The notes under the pieces are model-generated. The model was not told the DNA's origin and made no database searches. It saw only the letters and a list, made by a program, of their open reading frames with translations. A DNA stretch of 64,000 nucleotides from positions 204,660 through 268,659 of the forward strand of contig NZ_BMML01000014.1 of assembly GCF_014645815.1 (NCBI RefSeq). Reading direction: 5' to 3'. Shown here one piece after another: positions 1 through 8,998 of this stretch. Each line of letters opens with the position of its first letter. Position 1 is the first letter of the stretch. Made by a program: the position numbers and the translations under genes. The DNA comes from Streptomyces fuscichromogenes. GTDB lineage: Bacteria; Actinomycetota; Actinomycetes; Streptomycetales; Streptomycetaceae.

Positions 1-833
1 AGAACGCCTTCAAGCTGATCGACGTCGCCGCCGAGGCCGGCTGCGACGCCGTCAAGTTCCAGAAGCGCACCCCGGAGATCTGCACCCCGCGCGACCAGTG
101 GGACATCGAGCGCGACACCCCCTGGGGCCGCATGACCTACATCGACTACCGCCACCGCGTGGAGTTCGGTGAGGACGAGTACCGCCAGATCGACGAGTAC
201 TGCAGCGAGAAGGGCATCGCCTGGTTCGCGTCCCCGTGGGACACCGAGGCCGTCGCCTTCCTGGAGAAGTTCGACGTCCCCGCCCACAAGGTCGCCTCCG
301 CGTCCCTCACGGACGACGAGCTCCTCAAGGCCCTGCGCGCCACCAACCGCTCGGTCATCCTCTCCACCGGCATGTCCACCCCGAAGCAGATCCGCCACGC
401 GGTCGAGGTCCTGGGCAGCGACAACATCCTGCTCTGCCACGCCACCTCCACCTACCCGGCGAAGGCCGAGGAGCTGAACCTCCGCGTGATCAACACGCTG
501 GAGAAGGAGTACCCGAACGTCCCGATCGGCTACTCCGGCCACGAGACGGGCCTGCAGACCACCCTCGCCGCGGTCGCCCTCGGCGCCACCTTCGTCGAGC
601 GCCACATCACCCTCGACCGCGCCATGTGGGGCTCCGACCAGGCCGCCTCGGTCGAGCCGCAGGGCCTGACCCGCCTGGTCCGCGACATCCGCACCATCTC
701 CGCCTCCCTGGGCGACGGCGTCAAGAAGGTCTACGACTCCGAGCTCGGCCCGATGAAGAAGCTGCGCCGCGTCACCGGTGTCGTCGCCGAGGCGGAGATC
801 GCCGCGGCCGCAGGCGAGCCGGTCCAGGTCTGA
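1..833 (+). CDS. N-acetylneuraminate synthase family protein (5' end missing)
   Basis: NeuB-type enzymes condense phosphoenolpyruvate with an N-acetyl-hexosamine or hexose to make a sialic or other nonulosonic acid in the cytoplasm. The reading frame is open from base 3, and 276 residues are visible. Family signatures are DAVKFQKR near the window start, STGMST, a CHATSTYP stretch, GYSGHETG and ERHITLDRAMWGSD. The protein stops soon after the barrel and has no C-terminal SAF (antifreeze-like) domain, which classical NeuB proteins carry. It lies 35 bp before a polysialyltransferase-like gene on the same strand, so both probably serve a sialic- or Kdn-type wall polymer (teichulosonic acid), as known in Streptomyces. 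The sugar substrate cannot be read from sequence. Confidence 0.88.
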   Translation, partial: NAFKLIDVAAEAGCDAVKFQKRTPEICTPRDQWDIERDTPWGRMTYIDYRHRVEFGEDEYRQIDEYCSEKGIAWFASPWDTEAVAFLEKFDVPAHKVASASLTDDELLKALRATNRSVILSTGMSTPKQIRHAVEVLGSDNILLCHATSTYPAKAEELNLRVINTLEKEYPNVPIGYSGHETGLQTTLAAVALGATFVERHITLDRAMWGSDQAASVEPQGLTRLVRDIRTISASLGDGVKKVYDSELGPMKKLRRVTGVVAEAEIAAAAGEPVQV

Positions 834-868
834 GCAGTTTGTTACGACGACGGGACGGTCGTACGTCG

Positions 869-2008
869 ATGAGCCCCCGCGCCGGGAACACCGGCCCCCA
901 CACACTCGCGTTCGTCGAGAGTCCGGTGCAACTGCTGAACGTGCTGGAGTGGGCGCATGTCCATGCCCTGCGCGGCTCGGCGGAGCCGCTGCCGACCGTA
1001 CCCGGCCAGGTACGGCGCTCGGTGTCCGGCATAGCAGCACCCGGCGCGGAACTCACGATCGTCGTCCTGTCCCCGACGGACCCCATGACCCGGGGCCAGC
1101 TGCGCCGCATGGCGGACCTGGCCCGGGACGAGGGATACCGGGTCCGCTGGGAGGAGGCCCGGGGCGGCACCACCGCCCCCTTCCAGACCATCGGCGGCCT
1201 GGCGGGCTCCCTGCGCCGCGCCGACCGCATCGTGATGGGCGACCCCTTCTCCCGCTACGTACAGCTCCTCCTGACCATCACCCGCGCCCATGACCTGGTC
1301 GTGGTCGACGACGGCACCGCGACGATGGAGTTCGTCGCCCAGCTGGCGCGCGGCGAACGCCTGGTCCGCTGGCACCGCAAGGGCGGCCGCCCCGGCGCCC
1401 GGGACCTGCTCTTCGCGCCGGTCTCCTCCTCCGCCCGCCGCCGCCTCACCCCGAGCGACCGCCGCCGGGTGGAGGTCTTCTCGTCCATGCCGATGACGGA
1501 GACGCCGGCCGGGGTGACGGTCACCGCGAACGACTTCGGCTGGACCCGCGCCCGCTTCGGCCCGCCGCGCATCACCAAGGGCGCCGACATGGTCGGCACC
1601 TCCCTGGTGGAGACGGGCGTCGTGGACGGCGACCGCTACCTGGAGGCCGTCCAGACCCTGGCCAAGGCCCACGGCGCGACCCGCTACTTCGCCCACCGTC
1701 GCGAGAGCACCGAGAAACTCCACCGGCTGGCCGCCGAGACCGGCCTGGAGATAGTCCGCCCGGACCTGCCCCTGGAGCTGATCGCCCGCCGGGGCCCCAT
1801 CGGCCGTACCGTCCTGAGCTTCCCGTCGACCGTCGTCCACACCCTGCCGCTGGCCCTCGTGGGCACGGGCGTCCGGGTGGCCGTCTGCGACATCGACCCG
1901 ACCTGGCTGACGGAGAACGCGTCCCCACGCGCCCAGGGATTCCTGTCGGGCGTCACGGGAACGGCGAAGGACGTCCACCGACTGGCGGCGGTGAGGGCCC
2001 CGGCGTAG
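869..2008 (+). CDS. polysialyltransferase-like glycosyltransferase
   Basis: A 379-residue protein that opens with TLAFVESPVQLLNVLEW, the N-terminal strand typical of bacterial polysialyltransferase-like proteins. A VVVDDGT segment near residues 145-150 matches the acidic D/E-D/E-G motif of bacterial sialyltransferases. FAHRRES near residue 275 sits where these enzymes have an HP motif, so that motif is altered to HR. SFPSTVVHTLP follows, like the Ser/Ser-Thr motif. The partner is the NeuB-type synthase just upstream, so a role in adding ulosonic acid to a cell-envelope polymer is inferred. The ATG at 869 is chosen; a TTG at 839 is in frame but lacks a ribosome-binding site. Confidence 0.72.
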   Translation: MSPRAGNTGPHTLAFVESPVQLLNVLEWAHVHALRGSAEPLPTVPGQVRRSVSGIAAPGAELTIVVLSPTDPMTRGQLRRMADLARDEGYRVRWEEARGGTTAPFQTIGGLAGSLRRADRIVMGDPFSRYVQLLLTITRAHDLVVVDDGTATMEFVAQLARGERLVRWHRKGGRPGARDLLFAPVSSSARRRLTPSDRRRVEVFSSMPMTETPAGVTVTANDFGWTRARFGPPRITKGADMVGTSLVETGVVDGDRYLEAVQTLAKAHGATRYFAHRRESTEKLHRLAAETGLEIVRPDLPLELIARRGPIGRTVLSFPSTVVHTLPLALVGTGVRVAVCDIDPTWLTENASPRAQGFLSGVTGTAKDVHRLAAVRAPA

Positions 2009-2110
2009 GCGCTCCGCGAGAGGAGCCGCGATGCGCCGGCGGCCGCACATCCGGTACAGTCCCGCGCCCCCTCGGGGATGCTGCCGGGCCGTGGCCCGGT
2101 CACTGCCCGG

Positions 2111-3124
2111 TCACTGCCAGGTCGGCATGACCGCGGCAGGGTAGCGGGACCCGGCCGCTCCCCGGGGCAGGATCTCCTGGATCCGGGCGAGGTCGCCGGG
2201 CGTCAGCCCGACCTGCGCGGCCGCCGTGTTCTCCTCGACCCGGTGCGGGCTGCGGGTGCCCGGGATGGGCACGATGTCGTCGCCCTGCGCGAGCAGCCAG
2301 GCCAGCGCCAGCTGGGTGACCGTGGCGCCCTTCTCCTCCGCCAGGGCGGTCAGCCGCCGCACCGCCGCGACGTTCTTCTCGTAGTTGCCGGGCCGCCAGC
2401 GCTCGTCCATGGTGTGCCGCATGTCGTCGGCGTCGTATTCCGCGGCCGGTTTGACCGCGCCGGTGAGGAAACCGCGCCCGAGCGGGGAGTAGGGCACGAA
2501 GCCGATGCCCAGTTCCCGGACCACGGGCAGGATCTCGGCCTCCACGGCCCGTTCGAACACCGAGTACTCGGTCTGGAGCACCGAGACGGGGTGCACGGCA
2601 TGGGCGCGGCGGATCGTCTCCGGGCCGGCCTCGCTCAGCCCGAAGAACCGGACCTTGCCTTCGGCGATCAGCTCGCCTACCGTGCCCGCCACGTCCTCGA
2701 TGGGGACGTCCGGGTCCACACGGTGCTGGTACAGCACGTCGATACGGTCCGTGCCCAGGTGCCGCAGGCTGCTCTCGGTCACCTCCCGGATGTGCTCGGG
2801 ACGGCTGTCCAGCGCGTGTCCGATCCGGGCCGGGTCCGAGAGGTCGAAGCCGAACTTGGTCGCGATCAGGATCTCGTCGCGGAAGCCCTTCACCGCGCGC
2901 CCCAGCAACTGCTCGTTGCTGCCGGTGCCGAGGCCGTACAGCTCGGCCGTGTCGAAGAGGGTGACCCCGAGTTCATGGGCCCGGTGCAGGGTGGCGACAC
3001 TGCTCCGCTCGTCCGGGGTGCCGTACGCCATCGTCATGCCCATGGTGCCCAGACCGATCGCGCCGGCCGCGAGGCCCTGGGTGCCAAGGGTGCGCCGGGG
3101 AAGGTGTGTGATGTGCTCTGCCAT
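2111..3124 (-). CDS. aldo/keto reductase
   Basis: A 337-residue NADPH-dependent oxidoreductase of the aldo/keto reductase superfamily, with a cytoplasmic TIM barrel. The catalytic tetrad is visible: Asp and Tyr in LFDTAELYG, Lys in ATKFGFDL and His in LYQHRVDP. The C-terminal cofactor-binding part has PIPGTRSPHRVEEN. The start is taken at the ATG giving MAEHITHLP rather than the longer upstream frame, because similarity begins there and the frame would otherwise run into the promoter. It is divergent from an AraC-type regulator 87 bp away, which is the likely local regulator. The physiological substrate is unknown. Confidence 0.9.
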   Translation of the reverse strand: MAEHITHLPRRTLGTQGLAAGAIGLGTMGMTMAYGTPDERSSVATLHRAHELGVTLFDTAELYGLGTGSNEQLLGRAVKGFRDEILIATKFGFDLSDPARIGHALDSRPEHIREVTESSLRHLGTDRIDVLYQHRVDPDVPIEDVAGTVGELIAEGKVRFFGLSEAGPETIRRAHAVHPVSVLQTEYSVFERAVEAEILPVVRELGIGFVPYSPLGRGFLTGAVKPAAEYDADDMRHTMDERWRPGNYEKNVAAVRRLTALAEEKGATVTQLALAWLLAQGDDIVPIPGTRSPHRVEENTAAAQVGLTPGDLARIQEILPRGAAGSRYPAAVMPTWQ

Positions 3125-3211
3125 GCCGTCCACGCTAGGCACGAGCCGCCCGGGAAACATGGGCCACCGCTCGCATAGAATTGCCTGATCCTCTCAGGAG
3201 CGGAGTGCGCT

Positions 3212-4087
3212 GTGCTGGACCGACTCATCGCGGCCATCGACCGGCACTGCGGGGTGTCGGGCGCGGACACCCCGGTCCCCAGGCTCTCGCTGGCCGCGGT
3301 CGACGAGCCCGTCGAGCCCGCCCACCTCCTCTACGAACCGACGATCTGCTTCGTCGCCGCCGGCACGAAACGCACCACAGCGGGTGAGTTGGTCCGGGTC
3401 GCCGCCCCCGGCCAGATGCTCCTCACGACCATCGACCTGCCCGTCACCGCCGATCTGGAGCAGGTGCCGTACCGGTCGGCGTCCCTGCGGCTCGACGCCG
3501 AGGCGCTCACGGACCTCCTGGTGGAGCTGGCCGGGACGGCGCCGCCCGCCGCCCCGCCGGCCGGCTCCGCGCATGTCGCCGCGCCGATGTCCCCCGAACT
3601 CGTCGACGCGGTCACCCGCTGGGTGGAGCTCCTCGACACCCCCGACGACATCCGCCCGCTCGCCGGCCGGGTCGAGGGCGAGATCCTCTACCGGCTGCTG
3701 CGCAGTTCCCTCGGCCCCGTGCTGCGCCAGTGGACCGCCGCCGACTCCACCGCGACCCGGGTACGTGAGGTGGCCCGCTGGATCCGGGCCCGGTACGCGG
3801 AGCCGCTCAGCATCGACGAGATCGCGGCGGTGGCGCACATGAGCGCGGCCAGCCTGCACCGGCACTTCAAGGCGGCCACCGGCCTGAGCCCGCTCAGGTA
3901 CCAGAAGCACCTGCGCCTCCAGGAGGCCCGGCGCCGCCTGGCCGCCGGCGACGCCACCGCGGCCCAGATCGCCCAGGCCGTCGGCTATGTCAGCCCCACC
4001 CAGTTCAACCGCGAGTACCGCACCGCCTACGGCCTCCCACCCGTCCAGGACGCGGCCCGCCTGCGCACCGGGCGAACACGCCGTTGA
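3212..4087 (+). CDS. AraC family transcriptional regulator
   Basis: A 291-residue DNA-binding regulator starting at GTG. Residues about 20-170 form the N-terminal AraC cupin-like domain (YEPTICFVAAGTKRTT, GQMLLTTIDLPVTADLEQ). The last 100 residues hold two helix-turn-helix motifs (IDEIAAVAHMSAASLHRHFK, then AAQIAQAVGYVSPTQFNREYR). The gene is transcribed away from the aldo/keto reductase, and the shared intergenic region of 87 bp is the obvious target. This arrangement with a divergent oxidoreductase is frequent for this AraC subgroup. The inducer is not known. Confidence 0.9.
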   Translation: MLDRLIAAIDRHCGVSGADTPVPRLSLAAVDEPVEPAHLLYEPTICFVAAGTKRTTAGELVRVAAPGQMLLTTIDLPVTADLEQVPYRSASLRLDAEALTDLLVELAGTAPPAAPPAGSAHVAAPMSPELVDAVTRWVELLDTPDDIRPLAGRVEGEILYRLLRSSLGPVLRQWTAADSTATRVREVARWIRARYAEPLSIDEIAAVAHMSAASLHRHFKAATGLSPLRYQKHLRLQEARRRLAAGDATAAQIAQAVGYVSPTQFNREYRTAYGLPPVQDAARLRTGRTRR

Positions 4088-4173
4088 CCCCGGGCGCCAC
4101 CGATCTGTACGACCATTGTCCGGACGAGGGGACGGTGCCGGTCACCGACCGCTGCAGGGGTTTCCGGCGCGCC

Positions 4174-4377
4174 CTATCCCAGCTCGGGGACGGGGGCCTC
4201 CCGCAGAGTGGTGAGGAACCGGGTGAAGGGGACGGGCGGGAAGGTGAGGGTGCCGGCGGTGGGGTCCTTGGAGTCGCGGATGGATATGCGGGTGGGAGAG
4301 CTCGCTATCTCCACGCAGGAGTCGCCGTCGCCGAAGCTTGAGTAGGACGACTTCTGCCAACGGTCGGTGTCGGGCAT
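4174..4377 (-). CDS. DUF397 domain small protein
   Basis: A 67-residue protein with the DUF397 signature: WQKSSYSSFGDGDSCVEIA, then RDSKDPTAGTLTFPP and a terminal FL segment. DUF397 proteins are small partners of XRE/DUF5753 regulators in actinomycetes, as in the whiJ and abaA loci. Its ATG overlaps the TGA of the XRE gene by one base, and a GTG sits one codon upstream, so it is translationally coupled to the regulator. The biochemical role of the family is not well defined; antagonism of the partner regulator is the usual proposal. Confidence 0.87.
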   Translation of the reverse strand: MPDTDRWQKSSYSSFGDGDSCVEIASSPTRISIRDSKDPTAGTLTFPPVPFTRFLTTLREAPVPELG

Positions 4378-5219
4378 CACAGTTCCTTCGCCACGCGGTT
4401 GATCAGGTCTCGTGACTTGCCGGGGTTGAGCGACGCGGCTTCCAGTTTACGGAGAAGTGTTCGAAGGGCGGCGAGTTGGCGGTCCGAGTCGATGTATGCC
4501 GCGCCGTTGGGGCCGTCCCGCACGACGGTGTCCAGCTTGGACAGGGTGCCACCCGCGTACAGCATGGCGCTCGCGGCACCCGCGAACCCTTCCTCGGCGA
4601 AGGGGATGACGCGCACGGTGACGTTCTCCGCCTCGGATACGTCCAACACCTCGTTCAGTTGGGCCCGAGAGGCTGCGCGGTCGCCGACCATGATGCGCAG
4701 CGCAGCCTCATGGATGATGGCGTCGAAGGGCGTGCCGTCGAGGGCCGCCTTGCGTCGCAGCCGGTGCTGCACGCGCAATTCCAGTTCCGTCTGCGGTAGT
4801 TCCGGGGTGCGGTAGGCGTAGACGGCGCGAGCGTAGTCCGCTGTCTGGAGCAGGCCGGGGATGTACAGAAACTGCGCCTCCCGCAGGAACGTGGCGTGGT
4901 GTTCCAGTTCGGCGAGATCGAGGAAGGGTGCCGGCAGCAACTCCCGGTACTCCTCCCACCAGCCCCGTGCGCGGTCCTTCGTCATGGCCACCAGGGCCTC
5001 GATCAACTCGCCGTCCGAGCAGGAGTAGTTGGCGGCGAGAATCCGTAGCCGTTTCTCGCTCACCCCGGCCAGGCCGGACTCGATCTGGCTGATCTGCGGT
5101 GCGTTCACCCCGAGCAGTACGGCGGCCTCCCGCGAGGTGAGGCCTGCGGCGTCCCGCAACCTGCGCAGTTCGACCGCCAACCGCAGCTGCCGCGCCGTCG
5201 GCTCGATCCTCTTTGCCAC
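4377..5219 (-). CDS. XRE family regulator with DUF5753 (WhiJ-like)
   Basis: A 280-residue regulator. Residues about 10-70 form a Cro/C1-type helix-turn-helix (LRRLRDAAGLTSREAAVLLG, APQISQIESG). The remainder is the DUF5753 effector domain (FLREAQFLYIPGLLQTADYA; VRVIPF). The GTG at 5219 is preferred because GGGAGG precedes it by about 8 bases; an open frame continues upstream to 5414 but shows no family similarity. The gene is followed by an overlapping DUF397 gene and is divergent from an HATPase gene, the standard trio of WhiJ-like loci that affect development in Streptomyces. The DNA target is unknown; the 5220-5412 divergent promoter region is the natural candidate. Confidence 0.9.
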   Translation of the reverse strand: MAKRIEPTARQLRLAVELRRLRDAAGLTSREAAVLLGVNAPQISQIESGLAGVSEKRLRILAANYSCSDGELIEALVAMTKDRARGWWEEYRELLPAPFLDLAELEHHATFLREAQFLYIPGLLQTADYARAVYAYRTPELPQTELELRVQHRLRRKAALDGTPFDAIIHEAALRIMVGDRAASRAQLNEVLDVSEAENVTVRVIPFAEEGFAGAASAMLYAGGTLSKLDTVVRDGPNGAAYIDSDRQLAALRTLLRKLEAASLNPGKSRDLINRVAKEL

Positions 5220-5412
5220 CGACGGGGCCTCCCAATGCGCAGTCAGACGCGACTCTTTCGGGGTCAGATTACGCGACCCGCTTGCGGGATCGAAACATTG
5301 CCCCCTACCGTCGGTGACGTAACGGACACGCAGCGGAAGTGCACCGCACCTTCCCCGTGCGGCGATGCCACCGTGCGCGAAATCCCCCTCACCTGAACGG
5401 AGTTGATGACGC

Positions 5413-5817
5413 ATGCCCGAGACCTGGGACTACACGCTCTACGTGCCCAACGACCTGAGAGCGGTGACGATCTCCCGTCGCACCCTGCGTCTGATCCTGA
5501 CGATGCACGGCCTGATCGGTCTCGCCGACACCGCAGAGCTCCTCGCTGCCGAGCTGGTCTCGAATGCCGTACGGCACACGAAGGGTCCGGCGGCGCTGCG
5601 GGTGCGGCGTTCCCCTGGGGGCGTGGTGTGGATCGGGGCGTGGGACGCGGATCCCGTGCCTCCGGAGCCGCCGGGGTCGTTGGAGGAGGTGACGGACCGG
5701 GAGCAGGGCCGGGGTTTGGGGTTGGTGGTGGCGTGTGCGGACGGCTGGGGGTGGCAGCCGTCGGCCCGGTTCGGGGAGCGGGGCAAGTTCGTGTGGTGTG
5801 AGCTGGAGGTGGCGTGA
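5413..5817 (+). CDS. HATPase (RsbW-like) ATP-binding protein
   Basis: A 134-residue GHKL-fold ATPase resembling anti-sigma-factor kinases. It shows the N box (LLAAELVSNAVRH), a G1-type DADP segment and a G2 box GRGLGLVVACADGWGW. It belongs with the divergent XRE and DUF397 genes as the third member of a WhiJ-like group, whose ATPases are AbaA/RsbW-like. Whether it phosphorylates an anti-sigma antagonist is unknown. Its TGA overlaps the start of the next gene, so the nuclease-like protein is translated in its wake. Confidence 0.85.
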   Translation: MPETWDYTLYVPNDLRAVTISRRTLRLILTMHGLIGLADTAELLAAELVSNAVRHTKGPAALRVRRSPGGVVWIGAWDADPVPPEPPGSLEEVTDREQGRGLGLVVACADGWGWQPSARFGERGKFVWCELEVA

Positions 5818-6725
5818 TGGTGGGGTCGTCGCATGAGGCGTTGCACCGGATCTTCCAGAAGGATCCGGGGTTGCTGACGCATGCGTTACAGCGGGTGCTG
5901 GGTGTGCCGTTTCCCGAGACACGGGAGATCGCGGCGATGAACGTGGATCTGACGGAGATCGAGCCGGTCGAGCGTCGGGTGGACACGTTGTTGCGGGCGG
6001 AGACGGACGAGGGGACGTATCTGCTGGTGGTCGAGTCGCAAGGGAAGGCGGACGAACGGAAGCGGGGGAGCTGGCCGTACTACCTGTCGTACCTGTACGA
6101 GAAGTACCGGTGTGAGCCGGTGCTGATCGTGATCACGCAGAGCAGCGCGACGGCGAAGTGGGCGGCGCAGCCGATCCACCTCGGCTTGCGGGGGTGGGAG
6201 TCGCTGACGGTGCGTCCGCTGGTGCTGGGGCCGGACAACGTCCCGGTGATCGCGGATGTGCGGGAGGCCGAGGACGACGTACCTCTTGCGGTGCTGTCGG
6301 CCATGACGCATGGGCGGGGGCGGCAGGCCCCGGCCATACTGGAGTCGCTGGCAGCCGCCCTGAAGACCATCGACCGTGACAGTGCCGCGGTGTTCGTGCA
6401 GTTCGTCGATTCGTGCCTGGTCGATCCCCAGGCGAAGCAGATGTGGAGGGACCTGATGACGGCGATCCAGTACTTCTGGCGGCATCCGCTGGCGGAGCAG
6501 GTGCGCGAGGAAGGCCGCGAGGAAGGCCGGGAGGAAGGCCGGGAGCAGGGGCGGGTTCAGGAGCGTGCCGAGATGGTCCTGCGGCTCCTGGAGTGGCGCG
6601 GTGTTCCGGTGAGTGACCCGGTGCGTGAGCGGGTGGACGCCTGTACCGATCTGGACCAGCTCGAAATCTGGGCCCAGCGTGCGGTGCACGTCACGGACGC
6701 CGCGGAGCTGTTCGTGGAGGAGTGA
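5814..6725 (+). CDS. Rpn-like PD-(D/E)XK nuclease-family protein
   Basis: A protein of about 303 residues of the group often left hypothetical in Streptomyces. A PD-(D/E)XK-type core is suggested by Asp57 in VERRVDTLLR and the ExQ pair Glu74/Gln76 in LLVVESQGK, then WPYYLSYLYEKYR. This resembles the Rpn (recombination-promoting nuclease) family. The C-terminal third has charged EEGR repeats near residues 225-240, probably helical. Start is GTG 5814 or ATG 5817, overlapping the ATPase stop (TGATG). Leu25 is encoded by TTA (5886-5888), so translation may depend on the bldA tRNA. Nuclease activity is inferred only. Confidence 0.62.
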   Translation: MMVGSSHEALHRIFQKDPGLLTHALQRVLGVPFPETREIAAMNVDLTEIEPVERRVDTLLRAETDEGTYLLVVESQGKADERKRGSWPYYLSYLYEKYRCEPVLIVITQSSATAKWAAQPIHLGLRGWESLTVRPLVLGPDNVPVIADVREAEDDVPLAVLSAMTHGRGRQAPAILESLAAALKTIDRDSAAVFVQFVDSCLVDPQAKQMWRDLMTAIQYFWRHPLAEQVREEGREEGREEGREQGRVQERAEMVLRLLEWRGVPVSDPVRERVDACTDLDQLEIWAQRAVHVTDAAELFVEE

Positions 6726-6947
6726 ACGTCGGGGCCGTCCGCTTCCTCGCGGTGTCGTGCCTCCGCGAGCCGCGTCAAGGGCGCTGCGCGTCGCCTTCGG
6801 CGATGCCCCTTCGGGCGGCTTGCGGTCGGGTGGGACGGTGATGGGCGGATGTGTGTCGTCGGGGGAGGGGCGTCCGCCGTAGGTGTCCCCTGGGCCCGGC
6901 TGGGAAGTCGGGGGGTACGGCCTGCCGTGGACGGAGGGCGATCTCAG

Positions 6948-8036
6948 GTGCGTACCGTCGGAGTGGAGGAAGAGCTTCTGCTCGTCGACCCGGAGACGGG
7001 GGAGCCCCGGGCGCTGGCGGCTGCCGTGCTGGCGCGGGCGGCGCTGGCCGATCCGGGGCAGGACGTGTTCGAGAAGGAGCTCTACGGGCAGATGCTGGAG
7101 TTCGCCACCCATCCGCAGTCGGACATGGCTGAGCTGGGGGAGGAGATCGTCCGGTGCCGTAAGGAGGCCGGGCGGCTGGCCGGGGAGCTCGGATGTGCCG
7201 TCGTCGCGCTCGCCTCTTCGCCGTTGCCCGTCAGCCCCTCCATCACGGTGAACCGGCGCTACCAGTGGCTGGCCGGGCAGTACGGCATCGCCACCCGGGA
7301 CCAGCTGGTGTGCGGGTGTCACGTGCACGTGGCCGTGGAGTCCGACGAGGAGGGGGTGGGGGTGCTGGACCGGGTCCGGCCGTGGCTGCCGGTGCTCGTC
7401 GCGGTCAGCGCCAACTCGCCGCTGTGGCAGGGCAACGACACCGGGTACGCCAGCTACCGCAGCCGGGTGTGGTCGCGCTGGCCGTCCGCCGGTCCGGCGG
7501 AGCTGTTCCGGTCCGCGGAGCGGTACCACCGGCTGGTCGCGGACATGGTGGCCACCGGCGTCATCCTGGACGAGGGGATGGTCTACTTCGACGCCCGGCT
7601 GGCCCGGCGCTATCCGACGGTCGAGATCCGGGTCGCGGACGTGTGTCTGCGCGCCGGGACCGCGGTGCTGGTGGCCACTCTCGCCCGGGCGCTGGTGGAG
7701 ACGGCGGCCCGGGAGTGGCGGGCGGGACGGGAGCCGGTCGACCACGGGGTGGCGCTTCAGCGGCTGGCCGCCTGGCGGGCCGCGCGGTCGGGGCTGGGCG
7801 GGGAACTGCTGGACCCAGGCACTCTGCGGCCCCGGCCGGCACCCGCCGTACTGGACGCGCTGCTCGCGCACACCCGGGACGCCCTCGTCGGCACCGGCGA
7901 CCTGGCGGCCGTGGAGGAGGGCGTGCGACGGCTGCTGCGGTGCGGCAGCGGCGCCGACGAGCAGCGGGAGCTGCTGGCGGGCACCGGGAGCCTGCGGGAC
8001 GTCGTCACGGGGTGCGTGCGGCGCACCCAGGAGTGA
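6948..8036 (+). CDS. carboxylate-amine ligase, GCS2 family (YbdK-like)
   Basis: A 362-residue member of glutamate-cysteine ligase family 2. It opens with VRTVGVEEELLLVDPETGEP, the ATP/Mg-binding acidic motif of the family. It continues with CGCHVHVAVES, SANSPLWQGNDTGYASYR and TVEIRVADVC, all typical of YbdK proteins. These enzymes ligate an amino acid to cysteine weakly, and their true product in actinomycetes is unsettled. GTG 6948 is chosen because the family begins here and GGAGG lies at 6932-6936; an in-frame GTG-rich extension to 6849 has no similarity. The gene stands alone between the nuclease-like gene and a convergent methyltransferase. Confidence 0.88.
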   Translation: MRTVGVEEELLLVDPETGEPRALAAAVLARAALADPGQDVFEKELYGQMLEFATHPQSDMAELGEEIVRCRKEAGRLAGELGCAVVALASSPLPVSPSITVNRRYQWLAGQYGIATRDQLVCGCHVHVAVESDEEGVGVLDRVRPWLPVLVAVSANSPLWQGNDTGYASYRSRVWSRWPSAGPAELFRSAERYHRLVADMVATGVILDEGMVYFDARLARRYPTVEIRVADVCLRAGTAVLVATLARALVETAAREWRAGREPVDHGVALQRLAAWRAARSGLGGELLDPGTLRPRPAPAVLDALLAHTRDALVGTGDLAAVEEGVRRLLRCGSGADEQRELLAGTGSLRDVVTGCVRRTQE

Positions 8037-8081
8037 CCTGTCCCGGTGCCGAACCTCGCCCGGCGCCGGCTCGGTGCCCCC

Positions 8082-8738
8082 TCAGCCCGGCTTGCGGGCC
8101 AGGACGAACGCCCGGGGCCACTTCTCCGACTCCACCGGCTCCCGGATCAGGGTCGCCGCCACGTCCAGGCCCGCCTTGGAGAGCATGTCGCCCACCGCGT
8201 ACGCGGGACGCCAGTAGTAGCGCAGGTCGATCTCGTGACCGAAGCGTTCGGTGAGGTGGAGGCCGGGGGACTCGCCCTTCTGGAAGGACAGCAGGACATG
8301 GCCGCCGGGGACCAGGGTGCGGTGGAAGCCGGCGAAGGTCGCCGGGAGGTGGTCGTCCGGGACGTGGATGATCGAGTAGAGGGCGAGGATGCCGCCGAGG
8401 GTCTCGTCGGGCAGCTCCAGGGACGTCATGGACCCCCGGTGGAAGCGCACGGCGGGGTGGGCCTCGCGGGCCAGGTCGACCATGGCGGGGGAGAGGTCGA
8501 TACCGAAGGCGGGGACTCCCAGGTCGTTGAGGTGGGCCGTGATGTCGCCGGGGCCGCTGCCCAGGTCGGCCACCGGGGCGGTGCCGTTCGCCTTCACCAG
8601 CGCGACGAACGCGGCGATCATGGACATGTCCACCGGTCGTGCGGGGAGGCCGGGGAAGGCGGCGGAGTAGTCCTTGGCGATCGCGTCGTAGGACGTACGG
8701 GTGGTCTGTATGAAGTCGGGTGTCTCCGAGTCCGTCAC
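8082..8738 (-). CDS. class I SAM-dependent methyltransferase
   Basis: A 218-residue methyltransferase. Motif I is VADLGSGPGDITAHL, followed by the acidic strand FGIDLSPAMVDLAR and motif IV in LGGILALYSIIHVP. The last part (LPATFAGFHRTLVPGGHVLL) is the usual post-motif helix and strand. The substrate cannot be inferred. The GTG start giving VTDSETPDF is preferred over the longer frame, whose first 43 residues are unlike the family. It is convergent with the GCS2-type ligase and divergent from the M20 amidohydrolase, with about 250 bp of promoter region between. Confidence 0.9.
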   Translation of the reverse strand: MTDSETPDFIQTTRTSYDAIAKDYSAAFPGLPARPVDMSMIAAFVALVKANGTAPVADLGSGPGDITAHLNDLGVPAFGIDLSPAMVDLAREAHPAVRFHRGSMTSLELPDETLGGILALYSIIHVPDDHLPATFAGFHRTLVPGGHVLLSFQKGESPGLHLTERFGHEIDLRYYWRPAYAVGDMLSKAGLDVAATLIREPVESEKWPRAFVLARKPG

Positions 8739-8998
8739 GGTCGCGCACGCTACCGGGCGGGCGCGGCCCGTGTGGCGAAGTCGCGGTTGCGGCTCGGTCC
8801 CGTTTCGGTGGATGGACAGAAGCGGCGTGATCGTCGCCAGGCGTGGTATGCGTGGAAGAGGAAACATAGGTGTTACCCAGCCACGTCCGAGGTCATGCGT
8901 CCGCGGTCAGATTTTCTTCCCCTAACGGGCTGAACTTTTGTTGATCTCGGGTCAGTTGACCCTTCGGGCGTCCTACCCTTCAGAGGGTGAACCAATTG

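Noticed and set aside
842..2050. 402-codon open frame on the minus strand
   Set aside because: Lies opposite the polysialyltransferase-like gene in GC-rich DNA; Arg/Gly/Ala-rich with no family pattern.
5886..7871. 661-codon minus-strand frame
   Set aside because: Spans two plus-strand genes and an intergenic gap; His/Pro/Arg-rich shadow.
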